62,833 bases of DNA from Flavobacterium psychraerolatum. GTDB taxonomy: Bacteria; Bacteroidota; Bacteroidia; Flavobacteriales; Flavobacteriaceae. The translations under genes were made by a program, and so were the position numbers. A model generated the notes under the pieces. It was not told the DNA's origin and ran no database searches. It saw only the letters and a list, made by a program, of their open reading frames with translations. The first letter of the stretch is position 1. Each line of letters begins with the position of its first letter. Below are positions 1 through 8,729 of this stretch, piece after piece. The stretch covers positions 1 to 62,833 of the forward strand of contig NZ_JAOQMX010000027.1 of the NCBI RefSeq assembly GCF_025960985.1. The letters are read 5' to 3'.

Positions 1-1086
1 GAGATTTAACTCCTAACAAAATTCCTAATCCATCTAATTCCATCCCCCAAAATTACATGGTTTTTTTAATTTCCACTAATTTAGGCGAAGAACCATAATT
101 GTTTTACAAAATAGGGTAACTCTTTGATTATCTAAAAATAATATGTGTATTGTTTTCTTTTTTTCGAATAGTAAGAAGTAGAGCTTATCCGCTGAGAAAC
201 AGATAAAATATAAATTGTGTAAATCATTAATTTTGATTTCAAATTCATGATTTTTTTTCACAACCTGTTGCTTGACTGCGTCGAGTACCTATTTAACTTA
301 TAACCAAAAACGTAGCGTTTGCAACGCAGCTTATTAATACAATTCTAGGAGGTGAAAAAAACTAAAGTGGAAAGTAGAAAACGAAGCTTTGGTCATCTCC
401 AAATCAACCCAATTACTCAACTGGAGCGTAATCGAATTCAAAAAGAATCAGTTATAGTATTCCAAAATCACCAATTGATTTGGTTGGTATTTTTTTGTTT
501 AGGAGCAGCGAGATTGGTTTTCATAAAGGCAACCAATCTTGCTCTCGTTATATCTTTATGTCCTAAAAAAGTCATAAAGAATGCCGTCTCAATCTGGGTT
601 AAAATGGATAAGTTTTTTTTAACTTACTATTAATAGGATTATTTATATATATATTAAATGAGATTAAAGCGAAACAAAACCTCGTTTATACGTTTTTTTT
701 TGGGGTTTCTGTACGAGGGTTTATTTCGCAGGTATATAAGTTACTGGAAAACTTAATATTGATAAAATTCAATAATCTGAAATACAGTATTTTAACTTGG
801 TTTTTGAATTTAAAATGTGACTTCTAATTTAAAATTTCTGAAATTAAATAAAAACTTAAATATTGGATTTTATAAGCAGAAGCCTAAAATTCGGAATTTC
901 AAATACAGAAATTTAAAAAGTGAAATTCTTACGATTTTTTTTCACGTTTTTATGTTCAAATTAAGATATTTAATACTAAATAGTATTTAAATTTGAAAAA
1001 GCCAACTAGAATAGATTGGAAATCAGATGCTTGTAGTGTTAAGAATCCAGCAAGTATTAACCTTCATAAATAATTAAAATAAAAGT
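1..1086. other. Gene-poor left end, no convincing gene
   Basis: Very AT-rich DNA with no reading frame that looks like a gene. It holds one copy of an 84-bp repeat (259-342) and a perfect 9-bp inverted repeat, AGATTGGTT at 511-519 with AACCAATCT at 531-539. A second short inverted pair is CCTCGT (681-686) with ACGAGG (713-718). The stretch 770-960 repeats short motifs such as AAATACAG and AATTTAAA without a clear unit. I see decayed intergenic DNA rather than a functional element. Confidence 0.5.
259..342. repeat. 84-bp direct repeat, copy 1
   Basis: Matches 2787-2870 base for base except three substitutions and no gaps. The unit carries a small perfect hairpin, GCGTT-TGC-AACGC, near its right end. 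The two copies have the same orientation and flank the phospholipase gene at 1087-2364. It could be a dispersed intergenic repeat or the mark of an insertion; no integrase lies nearby. Confidence 0.85.
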
Positions 1087-2364
1087 ATGGGATCAACAAA
1101 ATCATTTTTGAAAATTGTCAATCAATTAGAAAATAGAATAGCAATTACAGTGACTGGGACAGATAATGTTGATTGGGATGGTAGCAGCAGGCCCGATAAT
1201 AACTTTAATAATATTTCTATTAATGGGAACTCATCTAGAGAAGAACGTGAGGAGTTAAACAATAATACTAAAAGTGCATGGTTCACCATGAATATTAAGT
1301 TTGATAATGGTGATGATATTTCTTTTCGTAACGATCAACATGATGTATATAAAAAAATAGATCGCATTTATAAAGAAATAAAGGTAAGCAGTGGGAATGT
1401 TTATTATATAACACAAAAAACGAGTAATCTAATAAATACTTTTTTTATAAGTAGTACTACTAGTAAAAATTGGATGAAATCAATTCCAGATGCTACCTCT
1501 TTATTAAATATATCTATACCAGGTACCCATGAGTCATGTGCTTTAGCAGAACCTATTTGGGCTTTTGGTTTTGCAAAATGTCAGAATTGGGAATTAACGG
1601 AACAATTAGAAAAAGGTGTACGCTATCTTGACATAAGGGCAGAGGCTATTGAAGAAAGCAAAGGTAATTATTTGACCATAAAACATGGTTCCGCACAACA
1701 GAAAATTGATTTCAATGGGGTTTTAAAATTACTTACTACGTTTTTAGAAAGTAACCCTTCAGAAACTATCTTAATGCAATTAAAACAAGAAAGCTCTGAA
1801 TGGGAAACTAAAGCATATGCTGATTTAGTTAAATCGTATTATGACAAGGGTGAATACAATAAATTTATAGATATATCTGATTCAATTCCTACCATGGGCA
1901 AAGCTAGAGGGAAAATAGTTATTATTAATCGATTTACACCTGTTGATGACTTTGGAATTTCCGTATATTTTTGGGGAGATAACACTAGTTTTTCAAAAAA
2001 AACAAATAATAGAACAACATATAATGTGCAGGACAATTATCTTGTCTCAAGTAATACAACTGAATGGTGTAGAGATGATAAAATGAATCACATTAATTAC
2101 TTTTTTAGTGAATATGCTTTTAAAAAGGATTGTTTAAATTTATGTTTCTGTTCAGCAACTGGAGTTAATAAAAAAGAAAAGTTAAATACAAAACCATGGG
2201 CTACTCCCTACAATATAGCTGCAGATAAAAATGGAGTAAATGAAAGAACAATTATTCAACACCTTAAAAGTAAAAAAGGATGGAATGGTATCCTATTATT
2301 TGATTTTATAGATTCATATTCTGATACTATTAATTATATTATTAGAAATAACTTTATCAAATAG
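1087..2364 (+). CDS. Phosphatidylinositol-specific phospholipase C-like protein (PI-PLC X domain)
   Basis: A 425-residue protein whose second half is a PI-PLC X domain, the TIM barrel that cleaves phosphatidylinositol or its glycans into diacylglycerol and inositol (cyclic) phosphate. The two catalytic histidines of the family are visible: PGTHES (H148) and IKHGS (H200), with LDIR between them supplying the conserved Asp and Arg. Residues 1-130 form an extra N-terminal domain, polar and beta-rich (NRIAITVTGTD, WFTMNIKF, ISFRND), that may resemble the aegerolysin-like lipid-binding domains attached to some bacterial PI-PLCs; this is inference. No signal peptide is visible, which is odd for an enzyme acting on exogenous lipid. 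The gene stands alone between two 84-bp direct repeats, suggesting horizontal gain. The X-domain call is firm; substrate and location are unknown. Confidence 0.85.
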   Translation: MGSTKSFLKIVNQLENRIAITVTGTDNVDWDGSSRPDNNFNNISINGNSSREEREELNNNTKSAWFTMNIKFDNGDDISFRNDQHDVYKKIDRIYKEIKVSSGNVYYITQKTSNLINTFFISSTTSKNWMKSIPDATSLLNISIPGTHESCALAEPIWAFGFAKCQNWELTEQLEKGVRYLDIRAEAIEESKGNYLTIKHGSAQQKIDFNGVLKLLTTFLESNPSETILMQLKQESSEWETKAYADLVKSYYDKGEYNKFIDISDSIPTMGKARGKIVIINRFTPVDDFGISVYFWGDNTSFSKKTNNRTTYNVQDNYLVSSNTTEWCRDDKMNHINYFFSEYAFKKDCLNLCFCSATGVNKKEKLNTKPWATPYNIAADKNGVNERTIIQHLKSKKGWNGILLFDFIDSYSDTINYIIRNNFIK

Positions 2365-3114
2365 TGAGCATAAACTATTTACCTGTGATTACTATAATTT
2401 TTCAAAATAAAGCATCTTAATTTATCAAGTTATTTTTGGAAAATTTTAAATAAATTTGGTTATAAAAAAACAATAATTCTTGCGAAGGGGGAGAGAATTT
2501 TATCTCTTTCCTTTCAAAAGAAAATTATTAAATTTAAATAGTTTTTTAAGTTGTTTCTCTTTTTTTATGCATTTTATAATTTTTAATGTATTGACATATA
2601 CAATGTATAAGTTTGTTTCTAACACTGTTAATAACCAGTATTTTATCTTTCCTTCTTCAACTTTTCTATTATAATAATGTTTATGTTCTGGATTTCTTGT
2701 GATGGCAGGCTTAGCATACCTGTGCAATTGTTTTTTTTAGTTTTTTGTATTCCATAAAATGTACATTAACTAGCGCTCGTGAATCCCACAACCTGGTGCT
2801 TGACTGCGTCGAGTACCTATTTACCTTATGACCAAAAACGTAGCGTTTGCAACGCAGCTTATTAATACAAGTTATGATTTTTTGTAATTAAAAATTGTTT
2901 TACATTTGTTAGAGAGTAACAATTAAAGTCTAAATTCTATAAAATCTGTGATTGGTTTCCAAAATAAAAATCTAAGAAAGTAGGAGCGTAACGATCACAT
3001 TAACATGAGCATTATTGATTAATAATAATTTTTTCAATAAGTAAATAATACTCAATTTAAAATATATAAAGCAGCAGGCGATAAGAGCCTAAAAAAACTA
3101 AAAATACCATAAAA
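2365..3114. other. Gene-less spacer with repeat copy
   Basis: About 750 bases of AT-rich DNA. Short frames near 2480-2727 on both strands look random. The only structure is the second 84-bp repeat copy at 2787-2870, followed by a GGAGCGTAACGATC motif near 2983 that echoes the GCGAGCGTAATG motif at 4001-4012. Confidence 0.5.
2787..2870. repeat. 84-bp direct repeat, copy 2
   Basis: Second copy of the repeat at 259-342, same orientation, three mismatches in 84 bases. The spacing between starts is 2528 bp, and the phospholipase gene is the only credible gene in between. Confidence 0.85.
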
Positions 3115-3975
3115 ATGAATACAAATTTAAAATTAGGTTGGATTGGTCTAGGAAATATGGGAAATCCAATGGTACGCAATTTATTGAAAGCGGGTTTTGA
3201 GGTGACCGTATTCAATCGAACCAAAGACAAAGAAATACCGTTAATCGAGGCTGGAGCGACTTCTGCAAATAGTCCGCAGGAACTTATAGAAAATTGTGAT
3301 GTAGTTTTGACGATGTTGTCTAACGATGATGCCGTAAAGGAAATATTTGAAGAAAATGCTAGCGGATTACTGTCCAAAAAAATTACCGGAAAAATCATTA
3401 TTAATATGAGTACGGTTGCACCCGACACTTCCCGTTATTTAGCAACACTTTGTAAGGAAAACCAAATTAGTTTTATAGAGGCACCCGTTTCTGGAAGCGT
3501 GAAACCAGCAGAGGATGGGGCATTAGTAATTATAGTTGGAGGAAATCCAGAAACATATGAACTAGTAAAACCAATTTTTGATGTACTTGGTAAAATTTCG
3601 ATTTATGTGGGCTTAGCTGGAGTAGCCAGCTCGGCTAAATTAGCCATCAATTACCTCCTTGGTCTTAATCTTCAGGGATTGGCAGAAACGGTTTTATTTG
3701 CCGAAAATAATGGTGTGAGTAAAGAAGATATGCTTTCAATAGTAAACGAAGGTGCTTGTGCAAATGGTATTACAAAAATTAAATCTACTTCTATTTTAAG
3801 TGATTCTTTTCCTCCGGCATTTGCTCTTAAACATCTTGTTAAAGATTTAAAACTCGCCAATGCTGCAGGCTTAGATTCTCCATTGGCTCAACCATTATTA
3901 GACAGTTATAATAAGGCTCAAAACGAAGGTTTTGGCGAGGAAGACGTTATGGCAATTATAAAAAGCTTAAAGTAA
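3115..3975 (+). CDS. NAD(P)-dependent beta-hydroxyacid dehydrogenase family reductase
   Basis: A 286-residue member of the 3-hydroxyisobutyrate dehydrogenase / 6-phosphogluconate dehydrogenase-like family, which oxidises hydroxyacids or reduces semialdehydes and glyoxylate. The N-terminal Rossmann fold has the dinucleotide loop G11-L-G13-N-M-G16. The substrate-binding signature EAPVSGSV follows about 120 residues in, and the catalytic lysine is K175 in ASSAKLAIN. Length is typical for the family. It is cytosolic and stands alone; the nearest gene on the same strand starts 122 bases downstream. The sequence resembles the GLYR/succinic-semialdehyde reductase branch, but substrate cannot be read from it. 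A role beside the galactan locus is possible only by proximity. Confidence 0.88.
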   Translation: MNTNLKLGWIGLGNMGNPMVRNLLKAGFEVTVFNRTKDKEIPLIEAGATSANSPQELIENCDVVLTMLSNDDAVKEIFEENASGLLSKKITGKIIINMSTVAPDTSRYLATLCKENQISFIEAPVSGSVKPAEDGALVIIVGGNPETYELVKPIFDVLGKISIYVGLAGVASSAKLAINYLLGLNLQGLAETVLFAENNGVSKEDMLSIVNEGACANGITKIKSTSILSDSFPPAFALKHLVKDLKLANAAGLDSPLAQPLLDSYNKAQNEGFGEEDVMAIIKSLK

Positions 3976-3995
3976 GAGTAAAACCAACTCTCCCA

Positions 3996-4056
3996 GCCGT
4001 CGCGAGCGTAATGGATTTTAAAACTAGTGTGAGTCTCGGTAAAGCCTCACTAGCGG
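3996..4056. repeat. Dispersed flavobacterial-type hairpin repeat
   Basis: Follows the reductase gene. It contains GCGAGCGTAATG and an imperfect hairpin, CTAGTGTGAG with CCTCACTAG (4024-4053), with a one-base bulge. From memory, similar short intergenic units recur in Flavobacterium genomes. It could act as a weak terminator but lacks a T run. Confidence 0.45.
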
Positions 4057-4097
4057 AACATATCATTCAACTGAATAATGTTAAAAACTGAACTTTA

Positions 4098-4514
4098 ATG
4101 AATCAAATCCAAATTGAAATAAGGGAATTATTAGATTTATTGAAAAACAATTACAGTGATGCATTAAAACCAGCCTCCTATGAAAAAGTCAATAATTTTA
4201 AAATAAATGCTGAACAAAAAGGTGTAAATAAGGAGGTAATAGAACAATTGGCTGACTTATATTTAGTGGCTGATAATTTTATGGCTGAAATTATTATGGG
4301 ATTTCACCCTTGTGATGATGATATAGTATTTGAATGGTGGAATGAAAATGAACTTTGGATAGGACAAAGAGACTTTAATACATTGCGTTGGACAAACGGA
4401 AAATTCTGCTTAGGGGATGCTGGTAGTATTAGCTATTCTAAAAAAGACGAATATAATACCTTGATAGAACTTATTAAGGGGTGCATAAAAGAAATTAAGG
4501 AACTCGAAGAATAA
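4098..4514 (+). CDS. Small acidic protein of unknown function, possibly SUKH-like
   Basis: A 138-residue soluble acidic protein. The N-terminal half is helical (RELLDLLKNNYSD, YEKVNNFKI), and the C-terminal half has aromatic strands (FEWWNENELWIGQRD, LRWTNGKFCLGDA) followed by a long helix ending in KEIKELEE. The pattern recalls SMI1/KNR4 (SUKH) proteins, which often serve as immunity proteins, but I cannot confirm that. No signal peptide or membrane segment. It lies between the reductase gene and a bidirectional terminator, with no toxin gene next to it. Confidence 0.65.
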   Translation: MNQIQIEIRELLDLLKNNYSDALKPASYEKVNNFKINAEQKGVNKEVIEQLADLYLVADNFMAEIIMGFHPCDDDIVFEWWNENELWIGQRDFNTLRWTNGKFCLGDAGSISYSKKDEYNTLIELIKGCIKEIKELEE

Positions 4515-4892
4515 AAATCTACTTACACATTGGTATATTGAATATTAGGTTAGGGACTAAAATAAAAGTGAATCAATATTAGCAAAATCTAGTGATTAAC
4601 CGTTAGTTTTGGTATTTTTAGATCTGATAGTGTGCGGTGGGAAAGTTGCAAAAACAAAGTGCATGTCACTGTTTTTAAAGTGATTTTTCCTGATTCAAAT
4701 ATACAAATGTAATCTATATTGATTACTTAATTTAACGATTACTAATACTTTGCAAAATAGCCAAAAAAGCCCTCATTCCGGAAAGAGTGGGGGCTTTTTT
4801 GGATTAATTTATATGACTGTAGCTTTTTGAGGTAACAGGATACTAGTATTGTACTAATAGTTTTTTCAGCTGGTCACGTACAAAATAAACGT
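4515..4892. other. Convergent intergenic region
   Basis: 378 bases between two converging genes. Apart from the terminator hairpin at 4761-4802 I see no gene. A CAAATATACAAATGTA stretch near 4696 would read as two -7-like elements on the minus strand, but no gene follows, so it is probably chance. Confidence 0.5.
4761..4802. terminator. Bidirectional rho-independent terminator
   Basis: Inverted repeat with arms CCAAAAAAGCCC and GGGGCTTTTTTGG around a short loop, flanked by A and T runs so it can stop transcription from both sides. It separates the small acidic protein gene from the converging GH117 gene. Confidence 0.8.
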
Positions 4893-6170
4893 TTATTTAT
4901 TTGTCTCTTTTATTTTTTGGTTTTCTTCTGCAATTCTTTTTTTCTGGAATCCGTTGAGAGCATGGGAATATAGAAAATCGGGTTTATAGTTAATGTTTGT
5001 GCGTTTCATTTCGGGATCATGTAGGTCTTGGCTTAGATCGCAGTCAAAACGAACGAGAAGCGCGTGGTTTTTTTCCCAAGTACTAACATTGGTGACATGT
5101 GAGATTCCCCAAGTGATACCGCGACCATCTTTGGTATCGGTAAAGGCATCTGGAATATACGGTCCTGCAGCGTCTGGCATCAAAGTGGTGATGGCTGCAA
5201 TGTCAAAATTGATTCCGTCTTTGGCGTATTGCACTGTAAAATGCTCATTTCCATCACGAATAACTAGTGTAGCAATTCCTTCTTTAAACGGAAACATAGT
5301 CGTTTCGTGACCAGAATTCATGACCGGATTGGTTGGGTTTTTGGTAAAGGGCCCAAGCGGATTATCGGCAATTGCAAGTCCTTGCATGCGCACTAGATTT
5401 GGTTTTTGGTTAAAATCGGACTTGTAATACAAGTAGATTTTTCCGTTGTGCACCAAAGGATATGGATCATGGATGGAAAATTGGTCCCATTCGCCTTCTT
5501 TACCATTTGGAATAACGATTTTGTTGTAGGGTGTCCAAGGTCCATCAGGTGAATCGGCATAGGAAACCGCTACAGGGCAGTCATCGCCACGTTTTCCGCT
5601 GGTTTGCATAAAGCCTTGGTAGTACAAATAGTATTTTCCTTTGTAAACCAAAATATCAGAAGTCGCTACAGAACGCCATCCCACTTCGGGTTTTGGGGGA
5701 CGAGGCACGGCAACCCCTTGCTCTTTCCAAGTAAAACCATCTTCGCTGGTAGCGTACCAAATATCGGATAAATCCCAATCTGCAGACGGAATAATATCTG
5801 TAGATTTGTCTGCTCCTTGTGGTGCTGTTGGGGTTTGTCTGTGGGTATACCAAACATAATATTTTCCGTTGGCAAAAATCACTTTGGAAGGGTCACGGCG
5901 GCTAATTGTTCCATCGTGGTTGCTGTAATCTAGTCCTTTTAATTCGGTGTATTTAAATTGGGAATACAATTCGTTGGTCTCTGGAGTTGGGCCCATGTAA
6001 TTATCATAATTTCGCTCTAAGGCTTTGCTCAGTACTCTATTGGGTTTTTCGGTGGGAAGTATAAAAGGAAACCCTGAGGTTGTATTTTTTTTTGTTGTTG
6101 AACAAGATGATAATGCTAAAATAGCACTACATCCGATCAGTAGTTTTAAATTTTTCATTGGTTTGTTCAA
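4893..6170 (-). CDS. GH117 alpha-1,3-(3,6-anhydro)-L-galactosidase, lipoprotein
   Basis: A 425-residue glycoside hydrolase of family GH117, an exo-acting enzyme that removes terminal 3,6-anhydro-L-galactose from agar (neoagaro-) oligosaccharides. A lipoprotein signal ends in LALSSC, with C23 as the lipidated residue, so it is anchored in a membrane, probably facing the periplasm. The five-bladed propeller shows family landmarks: LDYSNHDGTISRRDPSKV near residue 80-95, FSIHDPYPLV, and SGHETT with H288 and E289, matching the His-Glu pair used in catalysis by characterised GH117 enzymes. It is transcribed in the same direction as the sulfatase at 6468-8309, about 300 bases downstream of it. It is the clearest evidence that this locus targets an agar or porphyran backbone. 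Confidence 0.88.
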   Translation of the reverse strand: MNKPMKNLKLLIGCSAILALSSCSTTKKNTTSGFPFILPTEKPNRVLSKALERNYDNYMGPTPETNELYSQFKYTELKGLDYSNHDGTISRRDPSKVIFANGKYYVWYTHRQTPTAPQGADKSTDIIPSADWDLSDIWYATSEDGFTWKEQGVAVPRPPKPEVGWRSVATSDILVYKGKYYLYYQGFMQTSGKRGDDCPVAVSYADSPDGPWTPYNKIVIPNGKEGEWDQFSIHDPYPLVHNGKIYLYYKSDFNQKPNLVRMQGLAIADNPLGPFTKNPTNPVMNSGHETTMFPFKEGIATLVIRDGNEHFTVQYAKDGINFDIAAITTLMPDAAGPYIPDAFTDTKDGRGITWGISHVTNVSTWEKNHALLVRFDCDLSQDLHDPEMKRTNINYKPDFLYSHALNGFQKKRIAEENQKIKETNK

Positions 6171-6467
6171 TTGTTATTTAGATTAATAAAAATAGAGGTC
6201 ATTTGTTTTTAAAGTTTTTTTGCCACAAATGCCATAAATTCAAATAAATTCCAATGTGCATAAATTGAATTACTCGAATTTTTCTCGGTTTTAAGTATTC
6301 GATAAATCCTCATAAATTGATATTCATGCCAATTTGCGTAATTTGTATCTTACTTTTTTATAAAGTTAATGTCCTAGTAAAAGTCACAGAAATCATATTT
6401 TTCTCTTGATATGTTTTTCTTTTTTATCATCTAATAAAAGAGCTTACTGTAGCCTATCTTTTGGTAT
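6171..6467. other. Spacer between GH117 and sulfatase genes
   Basis: 297 AT-rich bases. It includes the phrase TTGCCACAAATGCCATAAATTC, typical in my memory of decayed flavobacterial intergenic repeats. No clear TAnnTTTG promoter for GH117 was found on the minus strand, so co-transcription with the upstream sulfatase gene is possible. Confidence 0.4.
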
Positions 6468-8309
6468 TCATTTTTTTATGTAGTCCAATCGTTGTTCAAC
6501 CAATTTGTTCGTTATTACTTTTTTATCAATTTTAGTACGGTCAATTGCAAAAGGCATTTTTTGGTAATAATCTTTTAATAGCACTGCTGCATTCAAAATA
6601 AGTAGAGCTTCTGTATCACTTTTGGCCGCATACAAAATAGCTGTAATGTCTTGAGCTGTATTTTGATGTGCTACAATAGATAGAAATTCGGCTGCTCTCA
6701 ATTTATTTATGTTTTCTGTTTCTAATGCTAATGAAGTTTGTACAGCGGTAGTCAATGTTTTTGCTTCATCACCAAATGAAGTTGCTACAATTAATGCCCA
6801 ATAGCGTTCCCATTTGTCCTCAGATTGCAATAGTTTTTTAATTTTTGGACTTGCTTTTTCGAAATCTAATACTTCTAAATTGGCAATTTTAATGTAATTT
6901 CTAATATTTTTTTTATGCTTTTTACCAAATTCTAATGGATTTTGAATCGCATTTTCAATCAAATAAAATTCAGGATAAAAAGACAAATCAGGCATAGATT
7001 CCATCCAACAATTTAACTCTTTTCGCATCTTTTTTAAATCAGATTGATGATCGGGTAGGGCTGCCAAATTATTTAATTCGTAAGGATCTTTAATTACATC
7101 ATACAATTCCTCAGCAGGTTTCACTTCAAAAAAACGAGATTGATCTTTGTTTAACTTTCCTTGTTTGTATAGTGCTTCCCATTCCTGATACGCCAATTGC
7201 TTGTAACGGTATGCATTCATTAATCCATTTACATTGAATGGTTCAAAATTTCGAATGTATTTAATATTGTCTTTTCGAACCGATCGCACCATATCGTATT
7301 TTTCATCAAAACGATCAGCATAACCAAAAGTTTCATCTTTTTTGTCTAAAGTTTTGGTAGTAGTATTTTTTCCTAAAAAGGGTTTTCCATCCATTACTTT
7401 CGGAACCTCAATACCAGCGAGATTTAAAACTGTAGCACCAAAATCTACAAAACTCACAAATGAATTGGTTCTTGTTCCTTGTGCCAACGGACTTAAATTT
7501 TTATATTTTTCTGGAACATGAACTACAAGCGGAACGTGTAGTCCTGTTTCATATAAATACCCTTTACTTGCGGGTAAAATTCCACCGTGGTCACCATAAT
7601 AAAAGATGATGGTATTATCATACAAACCATCTTTTTTTAGTTTTTCGATTACTTCGCCAACTTCCTTATCCATTTGCACAATTTTATCTCTATAATAGGC
7701 ATTAGAATACCTGAAAATATCCGTTTTTGGATGATTGGGTTGCACAAAAACGGAAGTAGGATCTGTAATAGTTTTAGTCGAATTCATTTGTTCTTTGGTG
7801 AAATGAAGTCTTCCCTCATGCGTCGTTTCTATATTGTAAACATAGAAAAACGGCTGGCCCGATTTTCTGTTGGTCCAAGAAGCTTTTTTGGAAGAATCAT
7901 CCCATACATCATCAGGTTTATTGATGTTATAATCTTCTTTTGCATTATTTGCAGTATAATAGCCCGCTTTTCTCAAATAGGCAGGAAACATGTCCTGACC
8001 ATTTACCAAAGTTACTTTCCCTTCGGCACGGTGGTAATGTGTTGCCATCTTTGGTCCATAAGTACTCAATATCAAAGTCGAACGTGCAGCACTACAAACG
8101 GCAGCATTAGAAAAAGCACGGTCAAATACAATTCCGTCTTTTGCCAAACCTTCGACATTGGGTGTTGCAACTCCGTGTTCGTCAAAAAGTTTCATGTAAT
8201 GTTTTGAGTTGTCTTCAGAAACTATCCAAACAATATTGGGTTGTTGTGCTTTGGCGATGGTAAATGTAAAGAGATTGACCATCAAAAATAATCGTACCGA
8301 TTTGTTCAT
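6468..8309 (-). CDS. Secreted sulfatase (family S1) with long C-terminal extension
   Basis: A 613-residue formylglycine-dependent sulfatase, probably hydrolysing sulfate esters on galactan oligosaccharides in the periplasm. A signal peptide ends near AKAQ. The N-terminal alkaline-phosphatase fold opens with NIVWIVSEDNS (metal ligands). The activation motif is C72-S-A-A-R, where Cys is converted to formylglycine; Ala replaces the usual Pro, which the C-x-[PA]-x-R motif tolerates. YGDHGG near residue 240 supplies further metal ligands. Residues about 480-610 are helical and repeat-like (KWERYWALIVATSFGD, LRAAEFLSIVAHQ) and look like HEAT-type repeats, an addition not seen in the two other sulfatases here. 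Divergent from the sulfatase operon starting at 8730. Substrate is not readable. Confidence 0.87.
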   Translation of the reverse strand: MNKSVRLFLMVNLFTFTIAKAQQPNIVWIVSEDNSKHYMKLFDEHGVATPNVEGLAKDGIVFDRAFSNAAVCSAARSTLILSTYGPKMATHYHRAEGKVTLVNGQDMFPAYLRKAGYYTANNAKEDYNINKPDDVWDDSSKKASWTNRKSGQPFFYVYNIETTHEGRLHFTKEQMNSTKTITDPTSVFVQPNHPKTDIFRYSNAYYRDKIVQMDKEVGEVIEKLKKDGLYDNTIIFYYGDHGGILPASKGYLYETGLHVPLVVHVPEKYKNLSPLAQGTRTNSFVSFVDFGATVLNLAGIEVPKVMDGKPFLGKNTTTKTLDKKDETFGYADRFDEKYDMVRSVRKDNIKYIRNFEPFNVNGLMNAYRYKQLAYQEWEALYKQGKLNKDQSRFFEVKPAEELYDVIKDPYELNNLAALPDHQSDLKKMRKELNCWMESMPDLSFYPEFYLIENAIQNPLEFGKKHKKNIRNYIKIANLEVLDFEKASPKIKKLLQSEDKWERYWALIVATSFGDEAKTLTTAVQTSLALETENINKLRAAEFLSIVAHQNTAQDITAILYAAKSDTEALLILNAAVLLKDYYQKMPFAIDRTKIDKKVITNKLVEQRLDYIKK

Positions 8310-8729
8310 TTTTTTATTTTTTAAATAATGCTACTAATTGTTAGGTTCTATTTTAAAATGTTTTGACATTCTTAATATTAATTTTTTTTGTAATGAGAAT
8401 TGTACTCCTTTGTTCCAAAAGTAAGTCGTATTTCAGATTATAAAAGTAGTAACTATATAGGATTGAAGACAGGTGGTATGTTCCGAAAACTAGTAGATAT
8501 GGTTTTTTTTGGTAAAATAAAATATAGAAATATTTTTTTGTTTTCGATATAAATTAAGTTAATGGTCTGTTTTATAATTGTTTAATTTAGTTCTGTTAAG
8601 TTTTATACCTAGACGAAAGTTACGATAACACATATGTTTCAGTACTAAAAACATATGTAATCATAAAACTGCTTTTAAAGAAGCATCTTTACCAATTGAT
8701 TCTAAAAAATCATTAGTAGCTGTTGCAGT
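8310..8729. other. Divergent promoter region of the sulfatase genes
   Basis: 420 bases between diverging transcription units. It should hold promoters for both. The most striking element is the inverted repeat at 8630-8658; no full TTG/TAnnTTTG pair stands out. No gene is visible. Confidence 0.5.
8630..8658. promoter_or_regulatory. Inverted repeat, candidate operator
   Basis: Perfect 10-bp inverted repeat, ACATATGTTT (8630-8639) and AAACATATGT (8649-8658), with a 9-base spacer that itself contains AGTACT. It lies 72 bases before the start of the plus-strand sulfatase operon and has no T run, so it reads as a dimer binding site rather than a terminator. Which regulator binds it is unknown. 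Confidence 0.5.

Noticed and set aside
352..633. 93-residue reading frame after the first 84-bp repeat
   Set aside because: It starts with GTG, has no recognisable domain, runs through AT-rich decayed DNA and contains the 9-bp inverted repeat; probably chance.
2480..2727. Short overlapping frames on both strands
   Set aside because: Low-complexity composition, no motif and no promoter; they do not look like genes.
4690..4712. Minus-strand promoter-like TACATTTG and TATATTTG
   Set aside because: No gene lies downstream on that strand before the converging gene's end; AT-rich chance matches are expected.
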